Part shown: one piece after another, positions 36,642-45,230 of the stretch
Layout of the letters: every line of letters starts with the position of its first letter
Numbering within the stretch: position 1 is the stretch's first letter
Origin: Desulfurella amilsii
Lineage (GTDB): Bacteria; Campylobacterota_A; Desulfurellia; Desulfurellales; Desulfurellaceae
Assembly (NCBI RefSeq): GCF_002119425.1
Contig: NZ_MDSU01000018.1
Span: 649,501-713,500, forward strand
DNA: 64,000 nucleotides
Direction of reading: 5' to 3'
Translations under genes and position numbers: made by a program
The notes under the pieces: generated by a model
The model's database searches: none
Told to the model about the DNA's origin: nothing
Seen by the model: the letters and a program-made list of their open reading frames with translations, nothing else

Positions 36642-37458
36642 TTTAGGCTATGTCTCAAAAAGATTAGAGTGTTTTAGCTTTTTGTTTTATATGTTTAACG
36701 ATAAACACATATCAAACATTAAAAACCCAATCGCCAGAAATATATTTGCTACAATTATGCTAAGTAGAGCTTACTCAACCTGCAAAATTTTAAAAAAAGC
36801 CCCTTCGCCTCTGTTGGATATCACCAAATCTCAGGCCAGCAAATTGCAAAAAATTCTAAATATACAAGTAAATCATTGCTTTTCTTACTCAAAACCATTT
36901 TGTAAAGACAAAAACACCACCATGTTTCCACTCTACACAGTATACTCAAATACGCTGTATGGGATTTTATTTGATAAAAAGCCAAAAAAAATTTTACCGC
37001 CACTATGTGCCTTCAAAGAATTCAACGCATTTTATATTCAAAAATTACAGGATAAATTCACAGCGCTCCACCCACAGGCAGTAATTTTTTCTAACCACAG
37101 CCTACCTTTAAGCCTTGCAAAAAAAGATTCCTACGAAAAGGACACATATGTATTCTGCAATCTTTTAGCCACAAACCTCAACTTAAAAGAATACTACATA
37201 TCGTTTCAATCAAAGCTTGGCCTAGTTAAGTGGATTGAGCCTTCTACGCTTAATACCCTAAAATCACTAAAAAATAAAAGCGTCCTTATAGTACCTGTAA
37301 GTTTTGTGTCGGATAACACTGAAACGCTTTACGAAATAGATTATATGTATGCTCAAGTTGCCAAAAATTTAAACATAAAATTGGAAAGATTAGAGTGTTT
37401 TAATGATAGCAATGATTTTATAGAAATCTTGTCAAAAATTTTATTGAGGTATATATGA
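36622..37458 (+). CDS. hemH: Ferrochelatase
   Basis: Inserts iron into the porphyrin. About 278 residues, shorter than the usual 310-320. The conserved SNHSLPL (catalytic His) aligns with the SAHSLP motif, FQSKLGLVKWIEPST with FQSxxGxxxWLxP, and VSFVSDNTETLYEIDYMY with the family signature. A GTG at 36622 gives an N-terminus SITITNLGY resembling other family members; an ATG three codons earlier is possible. It overlaps hemE and the next gene. Confidence 0.88.
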   Translation: MSITITNLGYVSKRLECFSFLFYMFNDKHISNIKNPIARNIFATIMLSRAYSTCKILKKAPSPLLDITKSQASKLQKILNIQVNHCFSYSKPFCKDKNTTMFPLYTVYSNTLYGILFDKKPKKILPPLCAFKEFNAFYIQKLQDKFTALHPQAVIFSNHSLPLSLAKKDSYEKDTYVFCNLLATNLNLKEYYISFQSKLGLVKWIEPSTLNTLKSLKNKSVLIVPVSFVSDNTETLYEIDYMYAQVAKNLNIKLERLECFNDSNDFIEILSKILLRYI

Positions 37459-38789
37459 AAGCAATTGTCATAGGAGCGGGTATATCCGGCCTATCTTGCG
37501 CTTATTTACTACAAAAAGAAGGTTTTGATGTTGTTGTGCTTGAAAAAGAAGATTATGTTGGCGGAAAAATAAGAACTATTAAAGAAAATGACTATTTAAT
37601 TGAAGCCGGACCCAATGGCTTTTTATATAGTGAAAATACAATAAGGTTTATTGAGCAAGCAGGTTTTTCGCATGATCTCATAGAAGCCAAGCAATCATCC
37701 AATAGAAAATTTATATATGACGGTAGACTATATGAAATCCCTCAAAAACAACAAAAATTGCTTTTTGATAATTTTTTAAGCATAAAATCAAAATTAGCTC
37801 TATTAAAAGAGCCATTTGTAAAACCCAACCCAGATGACGAAACCGTTGCAGAATTTGTAATAAGACGCTTGGGCAAAGAATTTTTGGATAAATTGATTGG
37901 ACCTATGTCGCTTGGCATATACGCAGCAGACCCTTATACCATGAGCATAACCTCTAATTTTAAGCGTATAAAAGAAATAGAATCAACGTACGGCTCGCTT
38001 ATTAAAGGTTTGGTAAAACTTATGAGTCAAAAAAAAGCAAACGCTTCTTCTGCAAGTGGCCAATTTTCAAAGCAACTATACTCGTTTAAAGATGGCATGC
38101 AATCTTTTATAGAACACTTAGCACAATCCATAAATGTTTTAAATGGATATAATGTAAAGTCAATAGAAAAAACATCGAAGTATGTCATTTACACAGATTC
38201 TGCTAAATTTGATGCAGATATCGTTGTGTTTGCTGCGCCTTCTTTTGAAGTAGCAAAAATTATAGAAAACCTTGACAAACAGCTGCCCAATTATCTTATC
38301 AGTATCCCCTACTCACCAATTGTGCTTGTGGCGCTTGCCTTTAGTAAAAAATTTGCAAATAACACAGTTGGCTCTTATGGGTATTTATTTGATTTAAACA
38401 AAATCAACAGCACCATTGGTGTGCTTTTTGATTCAAGTATTTTTGATTATAGAAGCAGTGACGATAGGTTTTTGGTAAGAATGTTTTTAGGTGGGGCTCT
38501 AAGACAGGGTGTTATACAAAAAAATAATTTAGAGGTGCTTCAAAGTGCTATTGCAGAACTCCAGCGCAGTGCAAAAATCTTTGCACCTTTTGAATATTAC
38601 AAAATTATAAAGTACACTAAAGCAATTCCTCAGTATCTAATGGACCATAAAGAAATTATTAATTTAGCCCAAGCGTTTGAATCTAAAAATCCTGGAATAT
38701 ACTTTGTTGGCAATGCTTTTTATGGTGTTGGGTTTAATGATTGTATAAATAATTCTTATAATCTAATTAAAAAAATAAAGTCGATTTAA
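37455..38789 (+). CDS. hemY: HemY-type protoporphyrinogen (coproporphyrinogen) oxidase
   Basis: A 444-residue FAD enzyme. The dinucleotide-binding motif is AIVIGAGISGLSCAYLL, followed by VVVLEKEDYVGGKIRT, and the C-terminal FAD contact is GIYFVGNAFYGVGFNDCI. The family oxidises protoporphyrinogen IX, or coproporphyrinogen III in Gram-positives. Classical HemY uses oxygen, so an alternative electron acceptor would be needed in a strict anaerobe (inference). The start ATGA overlaps the hemH stop. Confidence 0.9.
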   Translation: MKAIVIGAGISGLSCAYLLQKEGFDVVVLEKEDYVGGKIRTIKENDYLIEAGPNGFLYSENTIRFIEQAGFSHDLIEAKQSSNRKFIYDGRLYEIPQKQQKLLFDNFLSIKSKLALLKEPFVKPNPDDETVAEFVIRRLGKEFLDKLIGPMSLGIYAADPYTMSITSNFKRIKEIESTYGSLIKGLVKLMSQKKANASSASGQFSKQLYSFKDGMQSFIEHLAQSINVLNGYNVKSIEKTSKYVIYTDSAKFDADIVVFAAPSFEVAKIIENLDKQLPNYLISIPYSPIVLVALAFSKKFANNTVGSYGYLFDLNKINSTIGVLFDSSIFDYRSSDDRFLVRMFLGGALRQGVIQKNNLEVLQSAIAELQRSAKIFAPFEYYKIIKYTKAIPQYLMDHKEIINLAQAFESKNPGIYFVGNAFYGVGFNDCINNSYNLIKKIKSI

Positions 38790-38801
38790 TTAAAAAAATT
38801 A

Positions 38802-38829
38802 TTGCATTAATATAACACTATTGTATAAT
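38802..38829 (+). promoter_or_regulatory. Sigma-70-type promoter of the rhodanese gene
   Basis: TTGCAT (38802-38807), a 16-base spacer and a perfect TATAAT (38824-38829). The gene follows about 30 bases downstream, with GGAGGTG in front of its ATG. Confidence 0.65.
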
Positions 38830-38861
38830 ATATGTAAGAAATTTACATTTGGAGGTGTTTT

Positions 38862-39326
38862 ATGAAACGTTTGTTAGTTTTGTTCGCTTTGGTTGGCTTT
38901 CTCACATCTCTACCCATTAAATACGCATACAGCGCAACAGCCCTTGCTGAAAAAAAAATTAAAGAGGCTAAAACTTGCATCCACAATGTAAGTGTGCAGG
39001 AAGCTAAAAAACTCATTAAAAACGGATCTGTAATCTTAGATGCAAGGGAGTACCCAGAGTATGCAGCTGGCCACATACCTGGTGCAATCTGGGCACCAAG
39101 AGGATTAATTGACTTTCAAGGTCCTACATGGTTTCCAGATAAAAATAAAACATACTTAACTTACTGCAAAACTGGCGGAAGGGGCGTTATAGTAGCCTAT
39201 GAGTTAAAAGAGTTGGGTTACGACAATGTGGTAAACCTCGATGGTGGTTTTGATGCATGGGAAAGAGATGGTGAGCCTATTGAAAAAGGTGCACCAGAAG
39301 GCCCTGGAAAAGGAATTAAAAAATAA
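38862..39326 (+). CDS. Periplasmic rhodanese-like sulfurtransferase
   Basis: 154 residues. A signal peptide (MKRLLVLFALVGFLTSLPIKYAYS) leads a single rhodanese domain with VILDAREYPEYAAGHIPGAIW, the active-site loop YCKTGGRG with its catalytic Cys, and the terminal NLDGGFDAWERDG. Exported single-domain rhodaneses are frequent in sulfur-respiring bacteria, where they may carry polysulfide sulfur (inference). It has its own promoter and stands alone. Confidence 0.9.
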   Translation: MKRLLVLFALVGFLTSLPIKYAYSATALAEKKIKEAKTCIHNVSVQEAKKLIKNGSVILDAREYPEYAAGHIPGAIWAPRGLIDFQGPTWFPDKNKTYLTYCKTGGRGVIVAYELKELGYDNVVNLDGGFDAWERDGEPIEKGAPEGPGKGIKK

Positions 39327-39329
39327 GTA

Positions 39330-39374
39330 CCCCCCCCCACTTAATTTGGCCATCTGCGCATTGGCCAGGTGGCC
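39330..39374 (+). terminator. C9 tract and hairpin after the rhodanese gene
   Basis: A run of nine C (39330-39338) is followed by a nine-pair stem with one G-U pair: GGCCATCTG (39348-39356) and CAGGTGGCC (39366-39374), with a nine-base loop. There is no U tract, so termination is possible but unproven. Confidence 0.45.
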
Positions 39375-39384
39375 TTGACAAAAT

Positions 39385-39400
39385 TGTAAATTTGTTTACA
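39385..39400. promoter_or_regulatory. Palindrome upstream of amt
   Basis: TGTAAA-TTTG-TTTACA, a perfect six-base inverted repeat with a four-base centre, 114 bases before the amt start. The form suits a dimeric regulator; which one cannot be told from sequence. Confidence 0.35.
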
Positions 39401-39513
39401 TTTTTGTATCTTATTGTTTAATCTATAGCTAAAAAACTTCAAAAAATATTGATATTCCAATAGTAGAACAAATATTGCTACCTGCATTGCGTGACTTTTT
39501 GTGGAGGTTTAGC

Positions 39514-40806
39514 GTGGCTTCTAAGTTTTATAAATTTTGTTGGGCTGTTTTTTTTATTTTAACACCAAACATTGCCCTTGCCCAAAATAATACTATCAAT
39601 CAAGCAAATACGGCATGGATGTTAGTTTCAACTGCACTTGTCTTGTCAATGACACCCGTTGGGTTAGGTTTATTTTATGGTGGCATGGTACGTTCAAAAA
39701 ATATATTAAACACAATAGGCATGTCTTTAATTTCTTTAGCAATTGTTAGCATACTGTGGATTTTTATTGGATATACTTTGGCTTTTGGTCCAGATACGTA
39801 TGGTATAATTGGAAATTTAAAATATTTATTTTTAAATAATATTTCACTAAACTCTATAAAAAATACAATCCCTACATATTTATACTGCACTTTCCAGCTT
39901 TCATTTGCTGCTGTAACATTAGCCTTAATTAGCGGAAGTGTTGTGGAAAGAATAAAATTTTCTTCATGGATAATATTTGGAAGCTTATGGATAATATTTG
40001 TATATGCTCCCATTGCTCATTGGGTTTGGGGTGGTGGCTTTTTGCAAAAACTTGGCGTTTTAGATTTTGCAGGTGGGTTGGTAGTAGAAGCTAACTCTGG
40101 AATTTCTGGTTTAGTATTAGCTCTTAGTGTAGGAAAACGAAGAGATTTTAAAAAAACTATAATACCACCTTCTTCAATAGCTCTAACACTGGCAGGCGCT
40201 GGCTTGTTATGGATAGGTTGGTTTGGGTTTAATGCTGGTAGTGCTATTGGTTCAAATGCCCTTTCTAGCTATGTATTTTTATCAACAAATACAGCCGCAG
40301 CGGCTGGCGCTTTAAGTTGGATGTTTATTGAGTGGATTTTCCATAAGCATCCAACAATGCTGGGTGCGGCAAGCGGTGCAATTGCAGGTCTTGTAGCTAT
40401 AACACCTGCGTGTGGTTTTGTTGGTATAGGCTCTAGTTTGCTTATTGGTGCAATTGCTGGAGTGATAAGTTTTTTAGGTGTGACTTTCTTAAAATACAAG
40501 TTTTCTTACGACGATTCTTTAGATGTATTTGGCGTGCATGGTTTAAATGGTATATTTGGCATAATCGCAACAGGGTTTTTTGCTACAACATTAGTGGGAC
40601 CAAAAAATGGATTTTTTTTTGGCGATTATAAAACGCTTTTTATACAACTGCTGGCTTTGTTTATAACAATAACATATGCTGCTTGTTCAACATTTGTAAT
40701 TGCAAAAATTACATCCCTACTAACGAATGGCTTGCGTATTAATGAAGAAGACGAGCAAAAAGGTCTAGATATTGCTACACATACGGAAACAGGCTTTGAC
40801 ATTTAA
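39514..40806 (+). CDS. amt: Ammonium transporter Amt
   Basis: About 430 residues with a cleavable signal (FYKFCWAVFFILTPNIALAQ) and eleven membrane segments. Family features are TAWMLVSTALVLSMTPVGLGLFYGGMVR, the twin-histidine regions (GVHGLNGIFG and others) and GLLWIGWFGFNAGSAI. The GTG at 39514 is chosen because GGAGG lies six bases upstream; an earlier TTG lacks a ribosome site. No glnB/glnK is adjacent, which is unusual for amt. Confidence 0.93.
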   Translation: MASKFYKFCWAVFFILTPNIALAQNNTINQANTAWMLVSTALVLSMTPVGLGLFYGGMVRSKNILNTIGMSLISLAIVSILWIFIGYTLAFGPDTYGIIGNLKYLFLNNISLNSIKNTIPTYLYCTFQLSFAAVTLALISGSVVERIKFSSWIIFGSLWIIFVYAPIAHWVWGGGFLQKLGVLDFAGGLVVEANSGISGLVLALSVGKRRDFKKTIIPPSSIALTLAGAGLLWIGWFGFNAGSAIGSNALSSYVFLSTNTAAAAGALSWMFIEWIFHKHPTMLGAASGAIAGLVAITPACGFVGIGSSLLIGAIAGVISFLGVTFLKYKFSYDDSLDVFGVHGLNGIFGIIATGFFATTLVGPKNGFFFGDYKTLFIQLLALFITITYAACSTFVIAKITSLLTNGLRINEEDEQKGLDIATHTETGFDI

Positions 40807-40807
40807 A

Positions 40808-40836
40808 TTGACAAAAAATTAAAATTTAGCTAATAT
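40808..40836 (+). promoter_or_regulatory. Sigma-70-type promoter of tRNA-Ala
   Basis: Perfect TTGACA (40808-40813), a 17-base spacer and TAATAT (40831-40836), 13 bases before the tRNA. Confidence 0.75.
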
Positions 40837-40849
40837 ATTTAAAGATTTT

Positions 40850-40925
40850 GGGGCTATAGCTCAGCTGGGAGAGCGCTTGGCTGGCAGCCAAGAGGTCAGG
40901 GGTTCGATCCCCCTTAGCTCCACCA
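40850..40925 (+). tRNA. tRNA-Ala (anticodon GGC)
   Basis: Cloverleaf with acceptor GGGGCTA/TAGCTCC including the alanine identity pair G3-U70, anticodon arm CTTGG/CTGGCAG/CCAAG reading GGC, T loop TTCGATC and an encoded CCA. Confidence 0.96.
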
Positions 40926-40934
40926 AACATATAT

Positions 40935-41125
40935 TTTTGCCATATCAAGCCAGATACAGTGTCTGTTATAGATGGCTGTTTTGTGACACTGCCTAAAACA
41001 AAAGCTCTAATATCTAATTTCAGGACAAAGATAATGTTGAAAAATTTTATAATTGGCTAGAAAACATTGAACTTGATATAAAAAAGATGCAATACGACAT
41101 ACCACAAACTTTTTTAGAAATTTAA
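40935..41125 (+). pseudogene. Decayed coding remnant after tRNA-Ala
   Basis: Directly after the tRNA, one frame reads KPDTVSVIDGCFVTLPKTK and ALISNF; after a one-base shift near 41028 another frame continues DKDNVEKFYNWLENIELD and ends DIPQTFLEI at a TAA (41123-41125). The two parts read like one protein broken by a frameshift, without a start codon. I do not recognise the family. Its end overlaps the last codons of fetB on the other strand. Confidence 0.4.
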
Positions 41126-41905
41126 TTGGCAAAAAGGATTAAAAAACTTTTTTTGCTCAAAATATAGCAAAATATAAACAGATAAACATATAGCGGTATT
41201 AATAGCAAGGAGAATTATCATTTGGTATTTTACAGCTTCTATAGGGTTTATGCCTGATAAGATCTGACCTGTCATCATGCCAGGAAGGCTTACAATACCC
41301 ATTGCGCTTACGCTTGCAAGCTGGGGTGTAAGACTTGAGCGAAAAGCCTTTTGTTTTAGCTCAATAACCGCTTCTTTTGGTGTTGCCCCTAAAGAAAGCA
41401 ACTCTTCAATATAGTATCTATTTTGCTGTATTTCGCTAAAAAAACGCTCGACTGAGATAGTTATAGAATTCATAGAATTACCCACGATCATACCAGCTAA
41501 TGGAATAAAATACCTAGCTTCAAATGGATTTTTTAGGCCTATACTGACAATAGACATAAAAAGCGTAACAATAAGCCCTGTAATAAAAATAGCTCCAAAA
41601 ATAATAACATTTGCATGCGTAAATTTTACTTTTGTTCGTTCTTTTATAATGTTTGCTGCAAACATAACCATTACAGCGTAGTATACAATTATTAGCGCCG
41701 CATTGTTTATCTGAAAAATAAACTTTAAAATATAGCCAATTAACAACAACTGAACGCTCATCCTTGCAAATGAAAATACAATGTCTTTTGTTAGCTTTAA
41801 TTTTTCTGTATAGTTTACAAAGAAAGCAACGCCTAGCATTAAATATGAAATAATTAGCTGTAGAAGCGATATTGTTTCAACTTGCACTTGCATAGCTATC
41901 CTCAA
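41114..41905 (-). CDS. fetB: FetB-like ABC transporter permease (UPF0014)
   Basis: 263 residues, about seven membrane segments, of the YbbM/FetB family linked to iron export in E. coli. Family features are PLAGMIVGNSMNSITISVERF, the cytoplasmic coupling region EELLSLGATPKEAV and SLPGMMTGQILSGINPIEAVKYQ. The 5' end overlaps fetA by 29 bases. Iron or another metal as substrate is inferred from the family. Confidence 0.87.
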   Translation of the reverse strand: MRIAMQVQVETISLLQLIISYLMLGVAFFVNYTEKLKLTKDIVFSFARMSVQLLLIGYILKFIFQINNAALIIVYYAVMVMFAANIIKERTKVKFTHANVIIFGAIFITGLIVTLFMSIVSIGLKNPFEARYFIPLAGMIVGNSMNSITISVERFFSEIQQNRYYIEELLSLGATPKEAVIELKQKAFRSSLTPQLASVSAMGIVSLPGMMTGQILSGINPIEAVKYQMIILLAINTAICLSVYILLYFEQKKFFNPFCQLNF

Positions 41906-42515
41906 TTGAAATTATTTGCGTGCAAAATTGCCTAACAGAATCAGCATGAAACGAAGCAATAATAAGCTTTTTTTCAGATAATTCTTTTAATAGTTTTAAT
42001 GTTTTTTGCTCCATTTTAGCATCTAGTGCGCTTGTTGGCTCATCTAATAACAAACACTCAGGATCAAGCAAAATAGCCCTAATGAGAGCGATGCGTAGTT
42101 TTTCACCACCAGATAATTGGATAATATTTTTTAACAGTGCTTCTTTAAGTTCAAAATATTCTAGTAAATCATAAAGTTTTTTTTCATCAAAAATCTTTTC
42201 TGAGTTTACCCTAAAGCTAAATGGCAGTCTAATACATTCAACAACACTCATTTGACCAAGGATAGGCATCTGAGGCACGTATATACAATGAGATCGAAAG
42301 GTAGGCATATCAAGTGTATCGACTAATACGCCTTTATAAAAAATTTCTCCAAATTGAGGCGATTCTAATGCGCACATTATCCTCAAAATAGTAGATTTGC
42401 CACTGCCTGATGCGCCCCTTAGCCATACTAAACCTACTTGATTTAGTTTAAAACTAGCATTTTCTATAATTTTTTTTCCTTTTTTTTCTACAACCACATT
42501 TTTAAACTCAAACAT
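41877..42515 (-). CDS. fetA: FetA-like ABC transporter ATPase
   Basis: A 212-residue ATP-binding subunit. Walker A is GASGSGKSTI, the signature LSGGEKLRIALIRA, Walker B CLLLDEPTSALD, followed by the switch His in SFHADS. It is compact, as is usual for the FetA/YbbL type, and pairs with the overlapping permease. The ATG ends at 42515. Confidence 0.9.
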   Translation of the reverse strand: MFEFKNVVVEKKGKKIIENASFKLNQVGLVWLRGASGSGKSTILRIMCALESPQFGEIFYKGVLVDTLDMPTFRSHCIYVPQMPILGQMSVVECIRLPFSFRVNSEKIFDEKKLYDLLEYFELKEALLKNIIQLSGGEKLRIALIRAILLDPECLLLDEPTSALDAKMEQKTLKLLKELSEKKLIIASFHADSVRQFCTQIISIEDSYASAS

Positions 42516-42604
42516 TTTTAAAATTTTATCATTTTTTTATTGGTTAATCAAATTAATTTTTATATAATCGCTCCTATCAATTATATGTGCCGAGGTGGCA
42601 ACTG

Positions 42605-43195
42605 ATGCAAAAACAAGAAGGTATATATGTGCAATTTTTAAATAAGATATGTAACAAAATTGGCAAAACTGGAATAAAAAACATTGAGCAACAATATGCT
42701 ACAATTCTGGATAATCTTATAAACATGACATACAAAGATCATTTGACAAAACTATTTAACCGCCGATACTTTGAAGAAGAATTAGAAAAAGAAATGCATA
42801 GATTTGAGCGATATGGTTATATATTTTCTCTTTGCATGATGGACATAAATGGCTTTAAGCAAATAAATGATACACACGGACATCTAAAAGGCGATGAAAT
42901 CTTAAAAGACTTTGCTGACATCTTGAGAAAAAATTCTCGCACAAGCGATATTTTGTGCAGGTGGGGTGGAGATGAGTTTGCTGTAATTTTGCCCCATACA
43001 ACATTTAGCAAAATCGAACCCTATATCAAAAAAATCTTATCTGCGCTTAAAACACCAGAAGATGGTATTCTTATCAATACAGCAATAGGTGCAACATCTA
43101 TAAGGTTAAACGATGACAAAGACTCTCTTCTAAAAAGAGCAGACGAAGCACTATATAAAGCTAAAAAGGACGAATCGCTATTTTACATACTATAG
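42605..43195 (+). CDS. Diguanylate cyclase, minimal GGDEF protein
   Basis: About 196 residues, nearly all GGDEF domain. The active loop is RWGGDEFAVILP and an RTSD inhibitory site stands five residues before it, so it is probably active and feedback-controlled. The first 45 residues form a short helical lead with no sensor domain. The ATG at 42605 has GAGGTGG upstream; a GTG at 42587 is less likely. The 3' end overlaps the opposing membrane protein gene by 13 bases. Confidence 0.9.
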   Translation: MQKQEGIYVQFLNKICNKIGKTGIKNIEQQYATILDNLINMTYKDHLTKLFNRRYFEEELEKEMHRFERYGYIFSLCMMDINGFKQINDTHGHLKGDEILKDFADILRKNSRTSDILCRWGGDEFAVILPHTTFSKIEPYIKKILSALKTPEDGILINTAIGATSIRLNDDKDSLLKRADEALYKAKKDESLFYIL

Positions 43196-43842
43196 TTTTC
43201 TTTAAAAATTGTATAGATTGATCCTATCAAAACAGGAAACAGCACAAGCCAGCCAATAATTGAAAATGTTGCTAGTATCGCAAGAACAAAATAAATAATA
43301 AGTAAAAAAATAAGCGGTATTAAATTCTTCACACAAACAATAATGCTTTCTTTAATTGCTTTAAATACATTTAACTTTTGTATAGCAACAAATGGTATGG
43401 CAAGCATTAAGACAAAATTGACTACTATATCAACAAGCATGATAAAAGAAATTGGCGCGTAGTTTTTAGAATCTATATGCTTGAAGCTAGTAGCAACATC
43501 ATTGATGTTTACAAACTGAACTAAAAAATAAGACACAACTAAACTGCATAGCAAAAAAATAATGCTTAACGTTATTAAATTTGATAAATTATTTGAAAAC
43601 CCGTCAAATAGATTATCAAATGTTATTTTTTTAGATTTTTTTACATTATCAAAACTTATAAACACACCCGCTGTCAAAAGCAGCTGTATCACATACAAAA
43701 AAACTGATAAAACAAATATTTTCATTAAATATGAAACAACAATAGTAAGAAATATAAATAGAGTTTGAAACACAAAAATAAACCCAGCTTGCTTAAAAAG
43801 CTCAAAACCTTGCGAGAGCCAGCTAAACGCTTTTGATAACAT
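43183..43842 (-). CDS. Uncharacterised multi-pass membrane protein
   Basis: About 219 residues with five to six hydrophobic segments. It resembles in character the short membrane proteins of the BPSS1780/DUF-type groups that have inner-membrane helices with FDNLFDGF- and KAIKESI-type amphipathic stretches, but no family can be assigned safely. The ATG ending at 43842 has no ribosome site; instead TATAAT lies six bases upstream. It follows the dsrN-type gene, but its own promoter suggests separate expression. Confidence 0.6.
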   Translation of the reverse strand: MLSKAFSWLSQGFELFKQAGFIFVFQTLFIFLTIVVSYLMKIFVLSVFLYVIQLLLTAGVFISFDNVKKSKKITFDNLFDGFSNNLSNLITLSIIFLLCSLVVSYFLVQFVNINDVATSFKHIDSKNYAPISFIMLVDIVVNFVLMLAIPFVAIQKLNVFKAIKESIIVCVKNLIPLIFLLIIYFVLAILATFSIIGWLVLFPVLIGSIYTIFKENYSM

Positions 43843-43876
43843 ATTTAAATTATACAATAAATTGATTAAGAATCAA
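43840..43876 (-). promoter_or_regulatory. Promoter inside the end of the dsrN gene, leaderless geometry
   Basis: On the minus strand TTGATT (43871-43876), a 16-base spacer and a perfect TATAAT (43849-43854), then six bases and the ATG. The -35 overlaps the last codons of the upstream gene. Confidence 0.55.
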
Positions 43877-45230
43877 GCTCATTCGACTTAAACCAATTAT
43901 AAAAAAAATCGTTATCGTAATCAAAGATATGAGAAAAGTTAGCTAAAGTATTATTTATTGTAGCACCATCACACATTCCATTTATTCCATAGCCCCTTTC
44001 AATATTAAAAAAACAATCAATACCAGTAAAATTTTTAAAAAAACCATGATGAAATTCATGAGCGTGAATTTTTTTATCTTTTAAAAAGCTATCCTTGTTT
44101 TTTGCTGATAACACAGTATAACCATGACCCATAGGCTTTTTTGAAAGGTACGTATCCAGATTAAACACGCAGCACATTTTACCAATACTGCCGTTATAGC
44201 TTATGCTATTTGTCAAATACATCAAACCGCCACACTCAGCATAAATTGGCATACCATCTTCAGAAGCTTTTTTAATTTGACTTCTAAGTCTAAAATTGTT
44301 TCCTAATTGATTTAAAAACAACTCAGGAAATCCACCGCCTATATAAATAGCATCCGCATTTGGCAATTGTTCATCAAAAAGAGGTGAAAATTTTTTTATC
44401 TGTGCATCTAAAGCTTGCAAATTTTCTAGATTTTGATTGTAATAAAAATTAAACGCTTCATCAAAAGCAATGGCAATTGTTACTTTTTTATTAAGTTTCT
44501 TCGTTGAAGCTACATACTTATTAGCATAAAGATCTGGTGCTGTTTTAGCAATTTTGATAATTTCAGAAACATCAATATACTTTTCTAGCTCATAGGCAAT
44601 CTCATCAATGAACTCTTGTTTTTGTTCTAGCTTAAGTGTAGATGATAGCCCTAGATGCCTTTGTGTAATAGATGCATCCTGCTGCGGTAAAACACCCAGA
44701 ATAGGAATATCGACAAACTTTTTAATTGCTTCGATAAGCTTTTTTTCTTGGCGTGCAGATTGAACTTTATTTAATATGACCCCAGCCATTAAAACATCTT
44801 TATCAAAATTTATAAAACCGGAAAGCAAAGCAGCTATACTTCTTCCAAATTCACTCACATCAATAACAAGTATAACGGGTGTTTTAGTAATTTTAGCCAA
44901 ACTAGCATTGCTTGTTCTTCCGTCTACATAAATATCATCAAACAAACCATGATTGCCTTCAATGAGGCAAAAATTACATTTATTTTGATCAACCTTATCC
45001 ACAAAATAGTTATAAATTTTATCTTTTAGAAAGAAAAAATCTAAATTATAGCAATAATTTTTACTTGCGCATTCAAGCCACATGGGATCTATATAATCTG
45101 GACCTTTTTTGAACGTAAGAAGTTTGTATTTTTTAGATAATATACTTGAAAGCGCAATCGATAGTGTTGTCTTGCCAGAACTTTTTTTTATAGCGCTAAT
45201 ATAAAAACGCGGAACACTAATTTTTAGCAT
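43866..45230 (-). CDS. DsrN/CbiA-type amidase (cobyrinate/siroheme amidation)
   Basis: 454 residues. The N-terminal P-loop domain (ISAIKKSSGKTTLSIALSSI) and the C-terminal class I glutamine amidotransferase with nucleophile Cys in YAECGGLMYL are those of cobyrinic acid a,c-diamide synthase. In dsr clusters such proteins are called DsrN and amidate siroheme for sulfite reductase. The position after sirC supports that role, but a cobalamin role cannot be excluded. It overlaps sirC by 14 bases. The end contains the promoter for the next gene. Confidence 0.85.
   Translation of the reverse strand: MLKISVPRFYISAIKKSSGKTTLSIALSSILSKKYKLLTFKKGPDYIDPMWLECASKNYCYNLDFFFLKDKIYNYFVDKVDQNKCNFCLIEGNHGLFDDIYVDGRTSNASLAKITKTPVILVIDVSEFGRSIAALLSGFINFDKDVLMAGVILNKVQSARQEKKLIEAIKKFVDIPILGVLPQQDASITQRHLGLSSTLKLEQKQEFIDEIAYELEKYIDVSEIIKIAKTAPDLYANKYVASTKKLNKKVTIAIAFDEAFNFYYNQNLENLQALDAQIKKFSPLFDEQLPNADAIYIGGGFPELFLNQLGNNFRLRSQIKKASEDGMPIYAECGGLMYLTNSISYNGSIGKMCCVFNLDTYLSKKPMGHGYTVLSAKNKDSFLKDKKIHAHEFHHGFFKNFTGIDCFFNIERGYGINGMCDGATINNTLANFSHIFDYDNDFFYNWFKSNELDS

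Noticed and set aside
39348-39380. Sigma-54 promoter for amt
   Set aside because: Neither GG/N10 candidate (39348-39349 and 39363-39364) is followed by GC at the required distance.
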